Assembly (NCBI GenBank): GCA_049472395.1
Contig: JBLIRR010000011.1
Span: 62,001-126,000, forward strand
Reading direction: 5' to 3'
DNA: 64,000 nt
From: JBLIRR01 sp049472395
GTDB taxonomy: Bacteria > SZUA-182 > DTGQ01 > JBLIRR01
In this document: positions 27,237 through 36,682 of the stretch, piece after piece
How positions within the stretch are numbered: the stretch's first letter is position 1
Layout: every line of letters begins with the position of its first letter
Made by a program: the position numbers and the translations under genes
The notes under the pieces: model-generated
What the model was told of the DNA's origin: nothing
Databases searched by the model: none
What the model saw: only the letters and a program-made list of their open reading frames with translations

Positions 27237-28865
27237 CTATTGATTAAAAAGAAATCGTATCCCTTTTAAAAATAATTCAGCAGCCATATGGCGGGTTTTA
27301 ATCTGTCCTCCTTTACTGCTATCACCCAAGGTAAGTTGGATTACCCTAATGAGATCTCTCTTTGTAAAAGGACGAGGCAAAAAAGCATCGAAACCAAATT
27401 CCTGCAGTCTTTTAGCTGCACCAGGCAATGCCTCTGAGGCTATGGCAACAAATTTTATATCTTTAAAATTTTCTTCTATCAGGACTCTCTCTGCAAGCTC
27501 GTATCCATCCGGGTCTGACATTGTGAGATTTACAAAAACCATATCAGGCTTCTTGGATTGCCCAAACAGCCAATATAAAGCCTCCTCAGGATTATCAGAC
27601 CGATGGATCACATTCATATCCACTTCCTGACAATAAGCCGCAAGAATACTGCCTACATTATCATCATTTCCAACAATTAAGACTTTCTTCCCCTTAAGTT
27701 GTTCTATTTGTAAAAGCTTGACCCCTCTTTTTGCTACCGGAAGCGCTTCCTTAAGTTTAAGGGCAACGGTAAATTCACTCCCCTTTCCACATTCTGATTC
27801 AACAGCAATCTCCCCACCCATCATTTCAACAAGAGATTTTGTAATGGAAAGGCCCAATCCCGTTCCCTCATACCCATAAGCACACATACAATCAGTTTGA
27901 TGAAAAGCGCTGAATATCTCTTTTTGCTTTTCTTTAGGAATGCCAATGCCTGTATCCTTCACGGAAATTTTCACCATACGTTCATCTTTGCCAAGTTCAC
28001 CAGGGAATAATTCCTCCGTGCTGAGACTTACTGTAATTTTCCCTTTTTCTGTAAATTTCACTGCATTGCTTAATAGGTTGAAGAATATTTGGCGTATACG
28101 CGTAGGGTCGCCATTAAAACTCTCAGGCATATTTTCTTCAAGCGTGTACTCAAGTTCTATGTCCTTATTTTCAATTTTGGAGCCAACTATCTTAAGAACA
28201 CTCTCAATTAAATACACCAGATCAAAATCAATGTTTTGAAGTTTGAGCTCTCCTGCTTCGATCCTGGACACATCTGAAAAATCATTCAAAAGAGCGAGCA
28301 ATACCTCAACCGCCCCGCAGATTGTCTCAATATAGTCCTTCTGCTCTTCATCCAAACGGCTCGTATCTAACAGCTCGGAATAATTTAAAATAACATTCAT
28401 AGGAGCACGAATTTCACGGGAAATACAGTATAAAAATTGACTCTTTGCTTCACTTACCTGTTCTGCACGCTCTTTGGCCTTTTTGAGCGCGTGTTCCTCT
28501 CTTTTTCTCTCGGTTATATCTTCTATGACCTCGATAAAGTGTTTTATCTTGCCATCCTTGTTTAAAACAGGGAATGCATAAATATATGCTGAAAAATGGC
28601 TGCCATCATCGCGGGAAAATTCTGTCTCTAAAATCTGCGTCTTTCCGGTATTCATGGCAACTCTCCCCGGGCAGTTGGGGCACACGGATTCCCGTTTTCC
28701 AAATTCCCGAAAACATTCTTTTCCGCTGATGTCTGTGCACGACTTATTGAAAAGCCTCCTAAATGCAGAATTAGCCATGACTATACTATAATCAGGATTA
28801 AGAAGAACAATGCCAAGGTTAATATTCTCTACGAGTGTGCGGTATATTTCCTCATTAGCCTCCAA
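27237..28865 (-). CDS. PAS / histidine kinase-like / receiver-like protein lacking both phospho-acceptors
   Basis: The 542-residue protein starts at TTG 28865 (no in-frame ATG fits; GGGGGTGAG upstream). A PAS domain covers about 5-118 with a Cys cluster VCPNCPG at 61-67. A DHp-like helix follows: FLYCISREIRAPMN has Arg150 where the phospho-His belongs (codon CGT). The ATPase domain looks whole: NLLSNAVKFT (N box), DTGIGIP (304-310) and GTGLGLS (334-340). The C-terminal receiver has Asn446 (VNLTM) in place of the phospho-Asp, and PRPF with Arg498 in place of Lys. There is no membrane helix. It is probably a signalling scaffold or allosteric regulator rather than a kinase. It is last in the pil-cmk operon. 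Confidence 0.82.
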   Translation of the reverse strand: MEANEEIYRTLVENINLGIVLLNPDYSIVMANSAFRRLFNKSCTDISGKECFREFGKRESVCPNCPGRVAMNTGKTQILETEFSRDDGSHFSAYIYAFPVLNKDGKIKHFIEVIEDITERKREEHALKKAKERAEQVSEAKSQFLYCISREIRAPMNVILNYSELLDTSRLDEEQKDYIETICGAVEVLLALLNDFSDVSRIEAGELKLQNIDFDLVYLIESVLKIVGSKIENKDIELEYTLEENMPESFNGDPTRIRQIFFNLLSNAVKFTEKGKITVSLSTEELFPGELGKDERMVKISVKDTGIGIPKEKQKEIFSAFHQTDCMCAYGYEGTGLGLSITKSLVEMMGGEIAVESECGKGSEFTVALKLKEALPVAKRGVKLLQIEQLKGKKVLIVGNDDNVGSILAAYCQEVDMNVIHRSDNPEEALYWLFGQSKKPDMVFVNLTMSDPDGYELAERVLIEENFKDIKFVAIASEALPGAAKRLQEFGFDAFLPRPFTKRDLIRVIQLTLGDSSKGGQIKTRHMAAELFLKGIRFLFNQ

Positions 28866-28868
28866 TGC

Positions 28869-29603
28869 TCACTCACCCCCTCTCCTACCCATATCCGGAT
28901 CATATGTACCCCGCATGGTATTAAGCACGTTGGAAATTTCCTTCAGCATTACCTCTCCTACCTGGGTAATACTTAAATCTGTCGTATCAATTGATATCGC
29001 ATCCTGCGCTTTCTTGAGCGGTGCGGTCTTGCGATTCATATCCATGGTATCTCGATTTTGTATCTCTTGAAATATGGTATCAAACACCGGTGTATCGCTT
29101 TTCTCTTCCAGCTCTCTGCAGCGTCTTCGTGCGCGTTCCCTCACATCTGCATAAAGAAAAAATTTAATATCCGCCTCAGGAAAAACATACGTTCCGATAT
29201 CCCGACCATCCATTACTACTCCCCCTTGTTGTGCAATTTCTCTCTGTTTAGCAATCATGGCGAATTTGACCTTTTCATGGGATGAAATAATCGATGCTCC
29301 TTCTCCAATCATCTGAGTGCGCAATTGGTCCTTAAGCACAAAATCTCCTATCTTAATAAATGCTTCATCCTCGTCCTGCCCAACAATAATAGGTGATTTT
29401 TCAAGAAGCAACACCACTTCATTCTCATTATGCCATGATATATTGTTATATTTGGCCAGCCAGGCAATAGCTCTATACATCGCTCCTGTATCAATATATC
29501 TAAGACCCAATCGAGAAGCGATCAATCTGCCTATTGTACTCTTCCCTGATGCTGACGGGCCATCAATTGCTACTACTACTCTCCTGTCCTGCCTCGATGT
29601 CAT
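28869..29603 (-). CDS. cmk: Cytidylate kinase
   Basis: The 244-residue protein has Walker A DGPSASGKST, RYIDTGAMYRA, DGRDIGTYVFPEAD and a long C-terminal lid region, the CMP kinase layout. It phosphorylates CMP and dCMP. The length is slightly above the usual 225-230. The start overlaps the regulator gene stop (ATGA), so it is read with the pilus cluster. Confidence 0.95.
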   Translation of the reverse strand: MTSRQDRRVVVAIDGPSASGKSTIGRLIASRLGLRYIDTGAMYRAIAWLAKYNNISWHNENEVVLLLEKSPIIVGQDEDEAFIKIGDFVLKDQLRTQMIGEGASIISSHEKVKFAMIAKQREIAQQGGVVMDGRDIGTYVFPEADIKFFLYADVRERARRRCRELEEKSDTPVFDTIFQEIQNRDTMDMNRKTAPLKKAQDAISIDTTDLSITQVGEVMLKEISNVLNTMRGTYDPDMGRRGGE

Positions 29604-30943
29604 ACTCTTTCTCCATCACTATTAATTTCGGATTCATATTTTTTTAATCTATATCTGAAAGAACGAAAACTTAAATTGAGAAATTCTGCTGCTTTTGTTT
29701 TATTTCCACCCGTCTTTTCCAAAGCCAGCAAAAGATATTTTTTTTCTATCTCATCAATTATTGATTCAAGATCGATTTTATTTTTAATAAAGTCTTGATG
29801 CATATGATCATGGATGCTATCAGGAAGATCAGCGGGCATAATGGTATCAGTATTGCAAAGGGCGACAGCTCGTTCTATGGCGTTTTCAAGCTCTCTCACA
29901 TTGCCGGGCCACTCATAATTATTAAGAATTGAAATTGTCTCATCAGTCAGTTTTGTCGGACCACTCCCGCTCCTTCCTCTATAAATCCTGAGAAAATGGT
30001 GTGCAAGCAAGGGTATATCTTCTTTCCTCTCCTGCAATGAGGGTATTTCAATAGGAATGACATTTAATCGGTAATAAAGATCTTCCCGAAATTTTCCTTT
30101 TTCAACCATCTTCTTAAGGTCACTATTTGTCGCTGCAATAAGCCGCACATCTATCTGTATATTTTCCGTTGAGCCTACTCGTCTGATCTCCTTCTCTTGC
30201 AACACCCTTAAAAGCTTCACCTGAATGGAAACCGGCGTATTCCCTATTTCATCAAGAAAGAGCGTCCCATTATTTGCGAGTTCAAATAATCCCTTTTTAT
30301 CCACTATCGCCCCGGTAAAAGAACCTTTCACATGTCCGAACATTTCGCTCTCAAGAAGAGTATCCGGAATAGCGCCGCAATTGATGGTGATAAAGGGACC
30401 TTTAGAACGATTGCTATAATAATGTATTGCCTTTGCAATAAGCTCTTTGCCGGTTCCACTGCTCCCGCTAATCAACGCTGTACTGCAATTATTTCCTATC
30501 CGTCTTACTAACGATAATATTTCTATCATTTGAGGGCTTCTTCCAATAATATGTGGGCACTCATATTTCTTTGATTCCTCTCTCTTTCTCAAGGTATTCT
30601 CTATCACAATGAGCACATCTTTAATGCTTTTAAAAGGCTTTGTTATATAATCATCCGCACCATCTTTTATGGATTGAACCGCACTCTTGGTCGAAGCAAA
30701 GGCAGTCATCATAATTATGTTTATCGCGGGATTCACCTCTTTTATTGCTTTTAAGACTTCAATCCCATCCATGCTTGACATTTTAATATCAATCATTACC
30801 AAATCATAGCTGTGAGTCCTTATCTTCTCAATACCATCCTGGGGCTCTATTGTAAAGGAGACAAGATATCCTTCTCTTGTCAGCATGGTTGACAGATATT
30901 TGCCAATACCGGGATCATCATCTATTACTAATATTCGAGGCAT
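29600..30943 (-). CDS. Sigma-54-dependent response regulator, PilR/NtrC type
   Basis: The 447-residue protein has a receiver (1-120) with VIDDDPG, the phospho-Asp in MIDIKMS and TKPFKS. An AAA+ domain follows with GSSGTGKELIA (Walker A), a GSFTGA loop (the sigma-54 contact, usually GAFTGA) and LFLDEIGNT. The C-terminal Fis-type HTH reads TGGNKTKAAEFLNLSFRSFRYRL. Following pilB-pilT-pilC it is most like PilR, which activates pilin genes through sigma-54. No PilS-type membrane sensor is adjacent; the only nearby kinase-like protein is the degenerate one at 27237-28865. Confidence 0.9.
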   Translation of the reverse strand: MPRILVIDDDPGIGKYLSTMLTREGYLVSFTIEPQDGIEKIRTHSYDLVMIDIKMSSMDGIEVLKAIKEVNPAINIIMMTAFASTKSAVQSIKDGADDYITKPFKSIKDVLIVIENTLRKREESKKYECPHIIGRSPQMIEILSLVRRIGNNCSTALISGSSGTGKELIAKAIHYYSNRSKGPFITINCGAIPDTLLESEMFGHVKGSFTGAIVDKKGLFELANNGTLFLDEIGNTPVSIQVKLLRVLQEKEIRRVGSTENIQIDVRLIAATNSDLKKMVEKGKFREDLYYRLNVIPIEIPSLQERKEDIPLLAHHFLRIYRGRSGSGPTKLTDETISILNNYEWPGNVRELENAIERAVALCNTDTIMPADLPDSIHDHMHQDFIKNKIDLESIIDEIEKKYLLLALEKTGGNKTKAAEFLNLSFRSFRYRLKKYESEINSDGERV

Positions 30944-30957
30944 AATTACCGCGTCCC

Positions 30958-32169
30958 TTACCCAACAAGAGTTGCCAGTTTAAATATTGGAAGATACATG
31001 GCTATTACGATAAAACCAATTGTAATTCCAAGAAATACCATAAGCATCGGCTCAAGAAGAGAGGTTAAGGTCTCAACCGCAGCATCAACCTCATCATCAT
31101 AAAAATCTGCTATTTTACTGAGCATATTATCTAATGCACCGGTTGTTTCCCCAACGGATATCATCTGAACAACCATGGGCGGAAATACTTTTGTATCTCG
31201 CAATGGCTCTGCAATAGTTTTACCTTCAGCTATATCATTTTTCGTCACATAAATTGCATTTTCAATTACTTTATTACCCGATGTTTTGGCGGTTATAGTC
31301 AAGGAATCAAGAATCGGTACTCCACTGCTAATAAGAGTCCCAAGGGTCCTGGTAAACTTGGCAACAGCAACCTTTTGCAGTATATCTCCAAATACCGGAA
31401 GTTTGAGCAATAATTTATCAATAGCAAGTCTTCCCTTTTGCGTTTTATAGGCCCTTTTCACAAAAAGAAACAGCGCTATGGATGAAATAAGAATCATACC
31501 GCCTCCCCAGCCAGCGAGAAAATCGCTCATTTTGATCACTATCAATGTGGGAAGCGGCAATGTGCCCCCGAAGGAAGTAAACAAAGAGGCAAATTGAGGA
31601 ATAATAAAAATTAAAAGCCCGGAGACTATGATCACTGCTATAAAAGTTATGACAATTGGATATGATGCTGCAGACTTCACCTTTTTCCTGAGATTCATAG
31701 CTCGTTCAATATAAATACTAAGCCGATTCAAGATTGTGTCAAGAATTCCTCCTGTTTCTCCTGCTTCCACCATATGGATATATATGTCATCAAAAATTTG
31801 AGGAAATTTTCTCAGCCCATCCGCATAGGTTGATCCGCTCTCAACGGATGACTTCACTTCCTTGACCGCATTCGCCAAAACCGGATTCTCAGTCTGCTCT
31901 CCTAAAATGTCAAGTATCTGGACTATTGGGAGGCCCGCATCTATCATTGTAGAAAATTGCCTTGTAAATACCACTATGTCCTGCATCTTCACTTTTTGCT
32001 TAAACCCTGGTATATTTATCTGGATTTCTTTCGGCTTCTTCTTAATACTAATAGGAACAGCCGCCTGCCTTCGCAATTCATTTCTCACGGCCGCTTCGTT
32101 TACTGCTTCCAGTTCCCCGGCTATTTCTTTTCCCTGACGATTTCGTGCTTTATACTTATAAATAGGCAT
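30958..32169 (-). CDS. pilC: Type IV pilus inner-membrane platform protein
   Basis: The 403-residue protein of the GspF/PilC family has an N-terminal cytoplasmic part starting PIYKYKARNRQGKEIAGELEA and two repeated T2SSF domains (about 70-190 and 270-395), each with a helical core and membrane helices, e.g. VVFTRQFSTMIDAGLPIVQIL and KFTRTLGTLISSGVPILDSL. It anchors the PilB and PilT motors and helps assemble pilins. It follows pilT by 14 nt. Confidence 0.94.
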   Translation of the reverse strand: MPIYKYKARNRQGKEIAGELEAVNEAAVRNELRRQAAVPISIKKKPKEIQINIPGFKQKVKMQDIVVFTRQFSTMIDAGLPIVQILDILGEQTENPVLANAVKEVKSSVESGSTYADGLRKFPQIFDDIYIHMVEAGETGGILDTILNRLSIYIERAMNLRKKVKSAASYPIVITFIAVIIVSGLLIFIIPQFASLFTSFGGTLPLPTLIVIKMSDFLAGWGGGMILISSIALFLFVKRAYKTQKGRLAIDKLLLKLPVFGDILQKVAVAKFTRTLGTLISSGVPILDSLTITAKTSGNKVIENAIYVTKNDIAEGKTIAEPLRDTKVFPPMVVQMISVGETTGALDNMLSKIADFYDDEVDAAVETLTSLLEPMLMVFLGITIGFIVIAMYLPIFKLATLVG

Positions 32170-32183
32170 TGCTCTTTCCCCCT

Positions 32184-33263
32184 TTAATAAAATTTATTTT
32201 CTTTTCTTTGTATCCACTGTTTTAATTCCTCGGAAAAATTTGAACGTACTAACGCACTCTCTTCCGATATTTTGCCCTTTAAAAAAAGATCAAATAATGA
32301 CTGATTCATGCTCTGCATATTATGTTTGCTTTGACCGGCCTGAATCATGCTATATATTTGATGAATCTGATTCTCCCTAATCAGATTTCTCACTGCCGCG
32401 TTGGGAATTAAAATCTCTAAAGCAAGAACACGCCCGATGCCGTCCTTTTTCGGAATCAACTGCTGCGAAATTATTCCTTGCAAAACAAAAGACAATTGCA
32501 AACGAACCTGATTCTGTTGATGCGGGGGAAAGACATTTATTATTCGATTGATACTTTGATAGCAGGAATCCGTATGAAGGGTCGCTAGGGTTAAATGTCC
32601 TGTTTCTGAAAGTGTCAGAGCTGCTTCAATTGTTTCTAAATCCCTCATTTCCCCAATTAAAATTATATCAGGATCTTCTCGCAGCACTGATCGCAGAGCT
32701 GTATGAAAAGATGGGGTATCAGTGTGAACTTCTCGTTGATTTACAATACATTTACCATGACTATACAAATATTCGATAGGATCTTCTACAGTAATTATAT
32801 GTTTATTATGGGTATTATTTATTCTGTCAATCATAGCGGCCAGTGTAGTGGATTTTCCACTCCCCGTGGGCCCTGTCACAAGTATCATGCCATGCGGTTT
32901 CTCGCACAATTCAGCTATGATAGGAGGAAGACCAAGTTCTTCAAATGAAGGTATTATAAAGGGGATACATCGTATTGCCATGGCAATGGCCCCTCTCTGA
33001 TAAAATATATTCGCCCTAAATCTGCTGAGCCCATTTATCCCGAATGATATATCAATCTCATGATACTTCTCGAGCTTCTTCTTTTGCTCTTCATTAAGAA
33101 TGCACGTCGCCATTTCGCCTGTATCACTACCACTGAACGCAGCATAAGACAACGCTCTTATTTTTCCATCAACCCTGACTTGAGGAGGGCTGCCTGTTGT
33201 GAGATGGAGGTCTGACGCCCCCTCATGAAACATTGCTTCTAAAAATTGGTATATATCAGGCAT
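32184..33263 (-). CDS. pilT: Type IV pilus retraction ATPase
   Basis: The 359-residue protein begins with FHEGASDLHLTTGSPP, typical of PilT. It has Walker A GPTGSGKSTTLA, the Asp box EDPIEYLYSH, Walker B ILIGEMRDLET and the His box LTLATLHTDS. The AIRCIP stretch before the core is also PilT-like. It disassembles pilus subunits for twitching or DNA uptake. It lies between pilB and pilC. Confidence 0.94.
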   Translation of the reverse strand: MPDIYQFLEAMFHEGASDLHLTTGSPPQVRVDGKIRALSYAAFSGSDTGEMATCILNEEQKKKLEKYHEIDISFGINGLSRFRANIFYQRGAIAMAIRCIPFIIPSFEELGLPPIIAELCEKPHGMILVTGPTGSGKSTTLAAMIDRINNTHNKHIITVEDPIEYLYSHGKCIVNQREVHTDTPSFHTALRSVLREDPDIILIGEMRDLETIEAALTLSETGHLTLATLHTDSCYQSINRIINVFPPHQQNQVRLQLSFVLQGIISQQLIPKKDGIGRVLALEILIPNAAVRNLIRENQIHQIYSMIQAGQSKHNMQSMNQSLFDLFLKGKISEESALVRSNFSEELKQWIQRKENKFY

Positions 33264-33295
33264 ACCATATATTCCCTTTCTCTATTATTAATAAG

Positions 33296-35107
33296 CTATC
33301 TATCAGCCATTGTGACGCCAATAACTTCTTCGATAGTAGTAACTCCTTCCTTTATTTTTGTCAATCCAGCCTCGCGTAAGGTTTTCATCCCATCTTTTCG
33401 TGCCATAGCCTTAATTTCCATAGCCGTCGCATGATTCATAATGAGATCCTTGATATTATCCGTTATCTTCATTACCTCATAAAGTGCTACCCTGCCTTTA
33501 TAGCCGGTCCCAGCACACTCCGGGCAGCCTTTCGCTTTATAAATTACAAAACCTTTGGCTATATCTTCCTCAGTGAAGCCGATGCCTTGCAAAACTTTCT
33601 CATTAAGCTGGACTCTCTCTTTGCACTTAGGACATATTCTTCTGGCTAATCTCTGCGCAACAATTAAGAGCACAGCGGATGATACCAAAAAGGGTTCGAT
33701 CCCCATATTCAATAAACGGTTTACCGTTGAAGGAGCGTCATTAGTATGAAGCGTGCTAAACACAAGATGTCCTGTTAAAGCAGCTTTTATACCAATCTCT
33801 GCTGTCTCATAATCTCTTATCTCACCTACCATTATAACATCTGGGTCTTGTCGAAGGAAGGACCGAAGAGCAGCCGCAAAATTTAATCCGATATTTTCTC
33901 TCATCTGAACCTGATTTATCCCTAGAAAATTGAACTCTACGGGATCTTCTGCTGTCATGATGTTTACATCTTCTTGATTCACTGTACTTAATGCCGAATA
34001 CAGTGTTGTTGTCTTCCCGCTTCCCGTTGGTCCGGTAACCAAAAGCATACCGTAAGGACTCGTAATTGTTTCTTTAAATTTTTGTAGCGCATCAGGCTCA
34101 AAGCCTAAATTAGTCATATCTACCTGCAAGTTTGATTTATCCAGTAAACGCAAAACAACCTTCTCGCCAAATAACGTCGGAAGGACTGAGACACGAAAGT
34201 CGACATCGCGAACTTTTCCTAATTTTAATTTAATTCTGCCATCCTGAGGGAGTCGTCTTTCCGCTATATCAAGTCTTGACATAATCTTAAGTCGAGAAAT
34301 AATCGCGTTTTTCATTTTGACCGGAAGACTCATTATCTTTCGTAAACTTCCATCAATGCGATATCTGACCCGAAATTGTTTTTCATAGGGTTCAATGTGT
34401 ATATCGCTCACGCCCATTTTAATAGCTCTCACAAGTAAGCCATTTACCAATTTAATAATAGGCGCAGCTTGACTATCCATTGCATCAAGACTCTCGTCGT
34501 CGCCGTCCTCCAGCACCTCAATAGTATCAAGGGCGCCTTTTACTATAGTATCAAAATTAGTTAAATCTATTACATTCTTATCTATGCTATCATCATACTC
34601 CTCATCCATACCGGCAGTCAGCTTTTCCTCTTCGAATGTATAGTCTTTGGCATCTATCTGCATATTAGTCTCGGATGGATTTTCATAATATTTCTTAAAT
34701 GCTCTTTCAAAATCAGATTCTGTAATGACCCCTGTTTCTACTGCAAAGCCTGTTAAGAATTTTATATCATCAATAGCAAACACATTTGAGGGATCAATCA
34801 TACCGACTACCAATAAATTCCCTTGAAGATTAATGGGCATACAATTATATTTCTTGACAAGCTCTGCGGGAAGAATTTTTATCGCCTCTGCAGGAATTTC
34901 AATATCACGCAATTCAATGGTGGGAACACCATACTGTCTGCTTAAAAAGTAGAGCAAATCTTTTTCTGAAATAAACCCCAACTTTATTAAATGGGACCCC
35001 AAACGGCCTCTCTGTTGCTTTTGGACTTCGATTGCCTTTTGAAGCTGTTCCTCTGTTATGACATTTGCCCTAAGCAATAATTGTCCAATTCTTTCTGCTA
35101 TCGCCAC
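33296..35107 (-). CDS. pilB: Type IV pilus assembly ATPase with MshEN domain
   Basis: The 603-residue protein starts at GTG 35107 with AAGGAG upstream. The N-terminal MshEN domain (about 1-150) contains RLGSHLIKLGFISEKDLLYF followed by LSRQ at residues 35-58, which fits the consensus for cyclic di-GMP binding. A second N-domain precedes the ATPase core with SDIHIEPYE, GPTGSGKTTTLYS (Walker A), EDPVEF, GEIRDYETAEI and the tetra-Cys zinc site CPKC ... CPEC. An acidic linker of about 70 residues is present. It powers pilus extension. No pilin gene or pilMNOPQ is in the window. Confidence 0.94.
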   Translation of the reverse strand: MAIAERIGQLLLRANVITEEQLQKAIEVQKQQRGRLGSHLIKLGFISEKDLLYFLSRQYGVPTIELRDIEIPAEAIKILPAELVKKYNCMPINLQGNLLVVGMIDPSNVFAIDDIKFLTGFAVETGVITESDFERAFKKYYENPSETNMQIDAKDYTFEEEKLTAGMDEEYDDSIDKNVIDLTNFDTIVKGALDTIEVLEDGDDESLDAMDSQAAPIIKLVNGLLVRAIKMGVSDIHIEPYEKQFRVRYRIDGSLRKIMSLPVKMKNAIISRLKIMSRLDIAERRLPQDGRIKLKLGKVRDVDFRVSVLPTLFGEKVVLRLLDKSNLQVDMTNLGFEPDALQKFKETITSPYGMLLVTGPTGSGKTTTLYSALSTVNQEDVNIMTAEDPVEFNFLGINQVQMRENIGLNFAAALRSFLRQDPDVIMVGEIRDYETAEIGIKAALTGHLVFSTLHTNDAPSTVNRLLNMGIEPFLVSSAVLLIVAQRLARRICPKCKERVQLNEKVLQGIGFTEEDIAKGFVIYKAKGCPECAGTGYKGRVALYEVMKITDNIKDLIMNHATAMEIKAMARKDGMKTLREAGLTKIKEGVTTIEEVIGVTMADR

Positions 35108-35179
35108 AATAAATTCTCCTTAGACATAGATTTTTACAGTTTTTTTTCGGTAAAAGTCTTTACTCAATTCGGGAAAAAA

Positions 35180-35191
35180 ATTATAATTATA
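35180..35191 (-). promoter_or_regulatory. Possible -10 boxes for pilB
   Basis: Two TATAAT hexamers in tandem lie on the minus strand (plus 35180-35185 and 35186-35191), about 75 nt upstream of pilB. No good -35 is seen. The pilB-ugd gap (35108-35374) is AT-rich and must also hold the ugd promoter. Confidence 0.3.
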
Positions 35192-35374
35192 GGGAATAAT
35201 TGCAATGTCTGCTCGATAGTGCCATTTAAAATCCAATTATTCGGATAACAATTACTATTTATTGAATACAAAACAATAAAGACTCACGTTTAATTATATA
35301 TAGTGATAATCGGCCTGAAATGTATTCACAAAAAAATTTTATATTAATACTGAGCTACTATAAGGGGTAACATA

Positions 35375-36682
35375 ATGAATATATGCATTATTGGCACAGG
35401 GTATGTAGGACTTGTTGTTGGCACCTGTTTAGCTGAGACAGGTAATGATGTCATATGTGTGGACATGGATGAGAGAAAAATTGAGCGTCTCAAAAAGGGT
35501 GATTGCATAATTTATGAACCAGGATTAGAATCCATGATGATCAGAAATATGGAAGAGGAACGCCTTCAATTTACAATCGATTTGCCCATGGCAGTCAGAC
35601 GATCTCTTTTTAATTTTATAGCGGTTGGCACACCACCGGGGGAGGATGGTTCCGCTGATCTTTCCCATGTGCTCGATGTGGCAAAAGAAATAGGCCGGGC
35701 AATGGATTCTTATAAAATTATTATTAACAAAAGCACAGTGCCTGTCGGTACCGCAGATCTTGTGCGCAGCACTGTTGAAAAACAGACTTCTTTAGAATTT
35801 GATGTTGTTTCCAATCCTGAATTTCTGAAAGAAGGCGCGGCAGTGAATGATTTTATGAAACCCAACAGGGTCGTTATCGGTACTGATAACGTGAGAGTTG
35901 CCGAATTAATGAAGGAGCTTTACCGTCCCTTTGTGAGAACTGGCAATCCGATAATAATTATGAATATAAAATCGGCTGAACTGACGAAATATGCAGCCAA
36001 TGCTATGCTCGCGACAAGAATATCCTTTATGAACGAAATTGCAAATCTTTGTGAGCGTGTAGGTGCTGATATTGATATGGTCCGGCAAGGCATTAGCACA
36101 GACAAGCGTATAGGGTCCTCTTTCCTATTTCCTGGCGTTGGGTATGGTGGGTCCTGTTTCCCGAAAGATGTACAAGCCCTTATTAAAACATCTGAGAGTG
36201 TTAACTATAGCATGGAAATAGTAAAATCTGTGGAGCGGGTAAATACAACGCAAAAGAGGAAACTCGGAGAAAAAATAATCTCTTACTTTCATGCAAAAGG
36301 AGATTCTTTAAGGGGGAAAAAAATAGCCATATGGGGCCTTGCATTTAAACCTCAGACAGATGATATGCGAGAAGCCCCATCCATTGTAGTCATTAATCAG
36401 CTCCTTGAGGAAGGCGCTCAAATTATTGCCTATGATCCGGCTGCCCTGGACATTGCACAAGAGATATTTAAAGACAGGATTAGCTATGGAAAAAAGACGT
36501 ACGACTGTCTCCCGGAAGCTCATGCACTTGTAATTGTGACAGAATGGAATGAATTCCGCAGGCCAAATTTCGATCGCATAAAAGATTTAATGAAAGAACC
36601 TGTTATTTTTGATGGTCGGAATATTTATGAGCCAGATGCAATGAAACAAAGGGGATTCATGTATTATTGTATTGGAAGATAG
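35375..36682 (+). CDS. ugd: UDP-glucose 6-dehydrogenase
   Basis: The 435-residue protein has the N-terminal Rossmann motif GTGYVGLVVG, the NKSTVPVGTA and NPEFLKEGAA stretches, and GYGGSCFPKD with the catalytic Cys. It oxidises UDP-glucose to UDP-glucuronate for surface polysaccharides. ATG 35375 follows AAGGGG. Related UDP-ManNAc dehydrogenases are possible but the VSNPEFLKEG/GGSCFPKDV pattern favours Ugd. mfd begins on the next base after its stop. Confidence 0.93.
   Translation: MNICIIGTGYVGLVVGTCLAETGNDVICVDMDERKIERLKKGDCIIYEPGLESMMIRNMEEERLQFTIDLPMAVRRSLFNFIAVGTPPGEDGSADLSHVLDVAKEIGRAMDSYKIIINKSTVPVGTADLVRSTVEKQTSLEFDVVSNPEFLKEGAAVNDFMKPNRVVIGTDNVRVAELMKELYRPFVRTGNPIIIMNIKSAELTKYAANAMLATRISFMNEIANLCERVGADIDMVRQGISTDKRIGSSFLFPGVGYGGSCFPKDVQALIKTSESVNYSMEIVKSVERVNTTQKRKLGEKIISYFHAKGDSLRGKKIAIWGLAFKPQTDDMREAPSIVVINQLLEEGAQIIAYDPAALDIAQEIFKDRISYGKKTYDCLPEAHALVIVTEWNEFRRPNFDRIKDLMKEPVIFDGRNIYEPDAMKQRGFMYYCIGR

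Noticed and set aside
33685..33700. tRNA T-loop-like GGTTCGATCCCC
   Set aside because: It is inside the pilB coding frame and no acceptor or anticodon arms surround it.
35205..35224. Possible sigma-54 promoter upstream of pilB (TGGCAC ... GCA on the minus strand)
   Set aside because: The spacing between GG and GC is 9 instead of the strict 10 bases and the -12 element is not TTGC.
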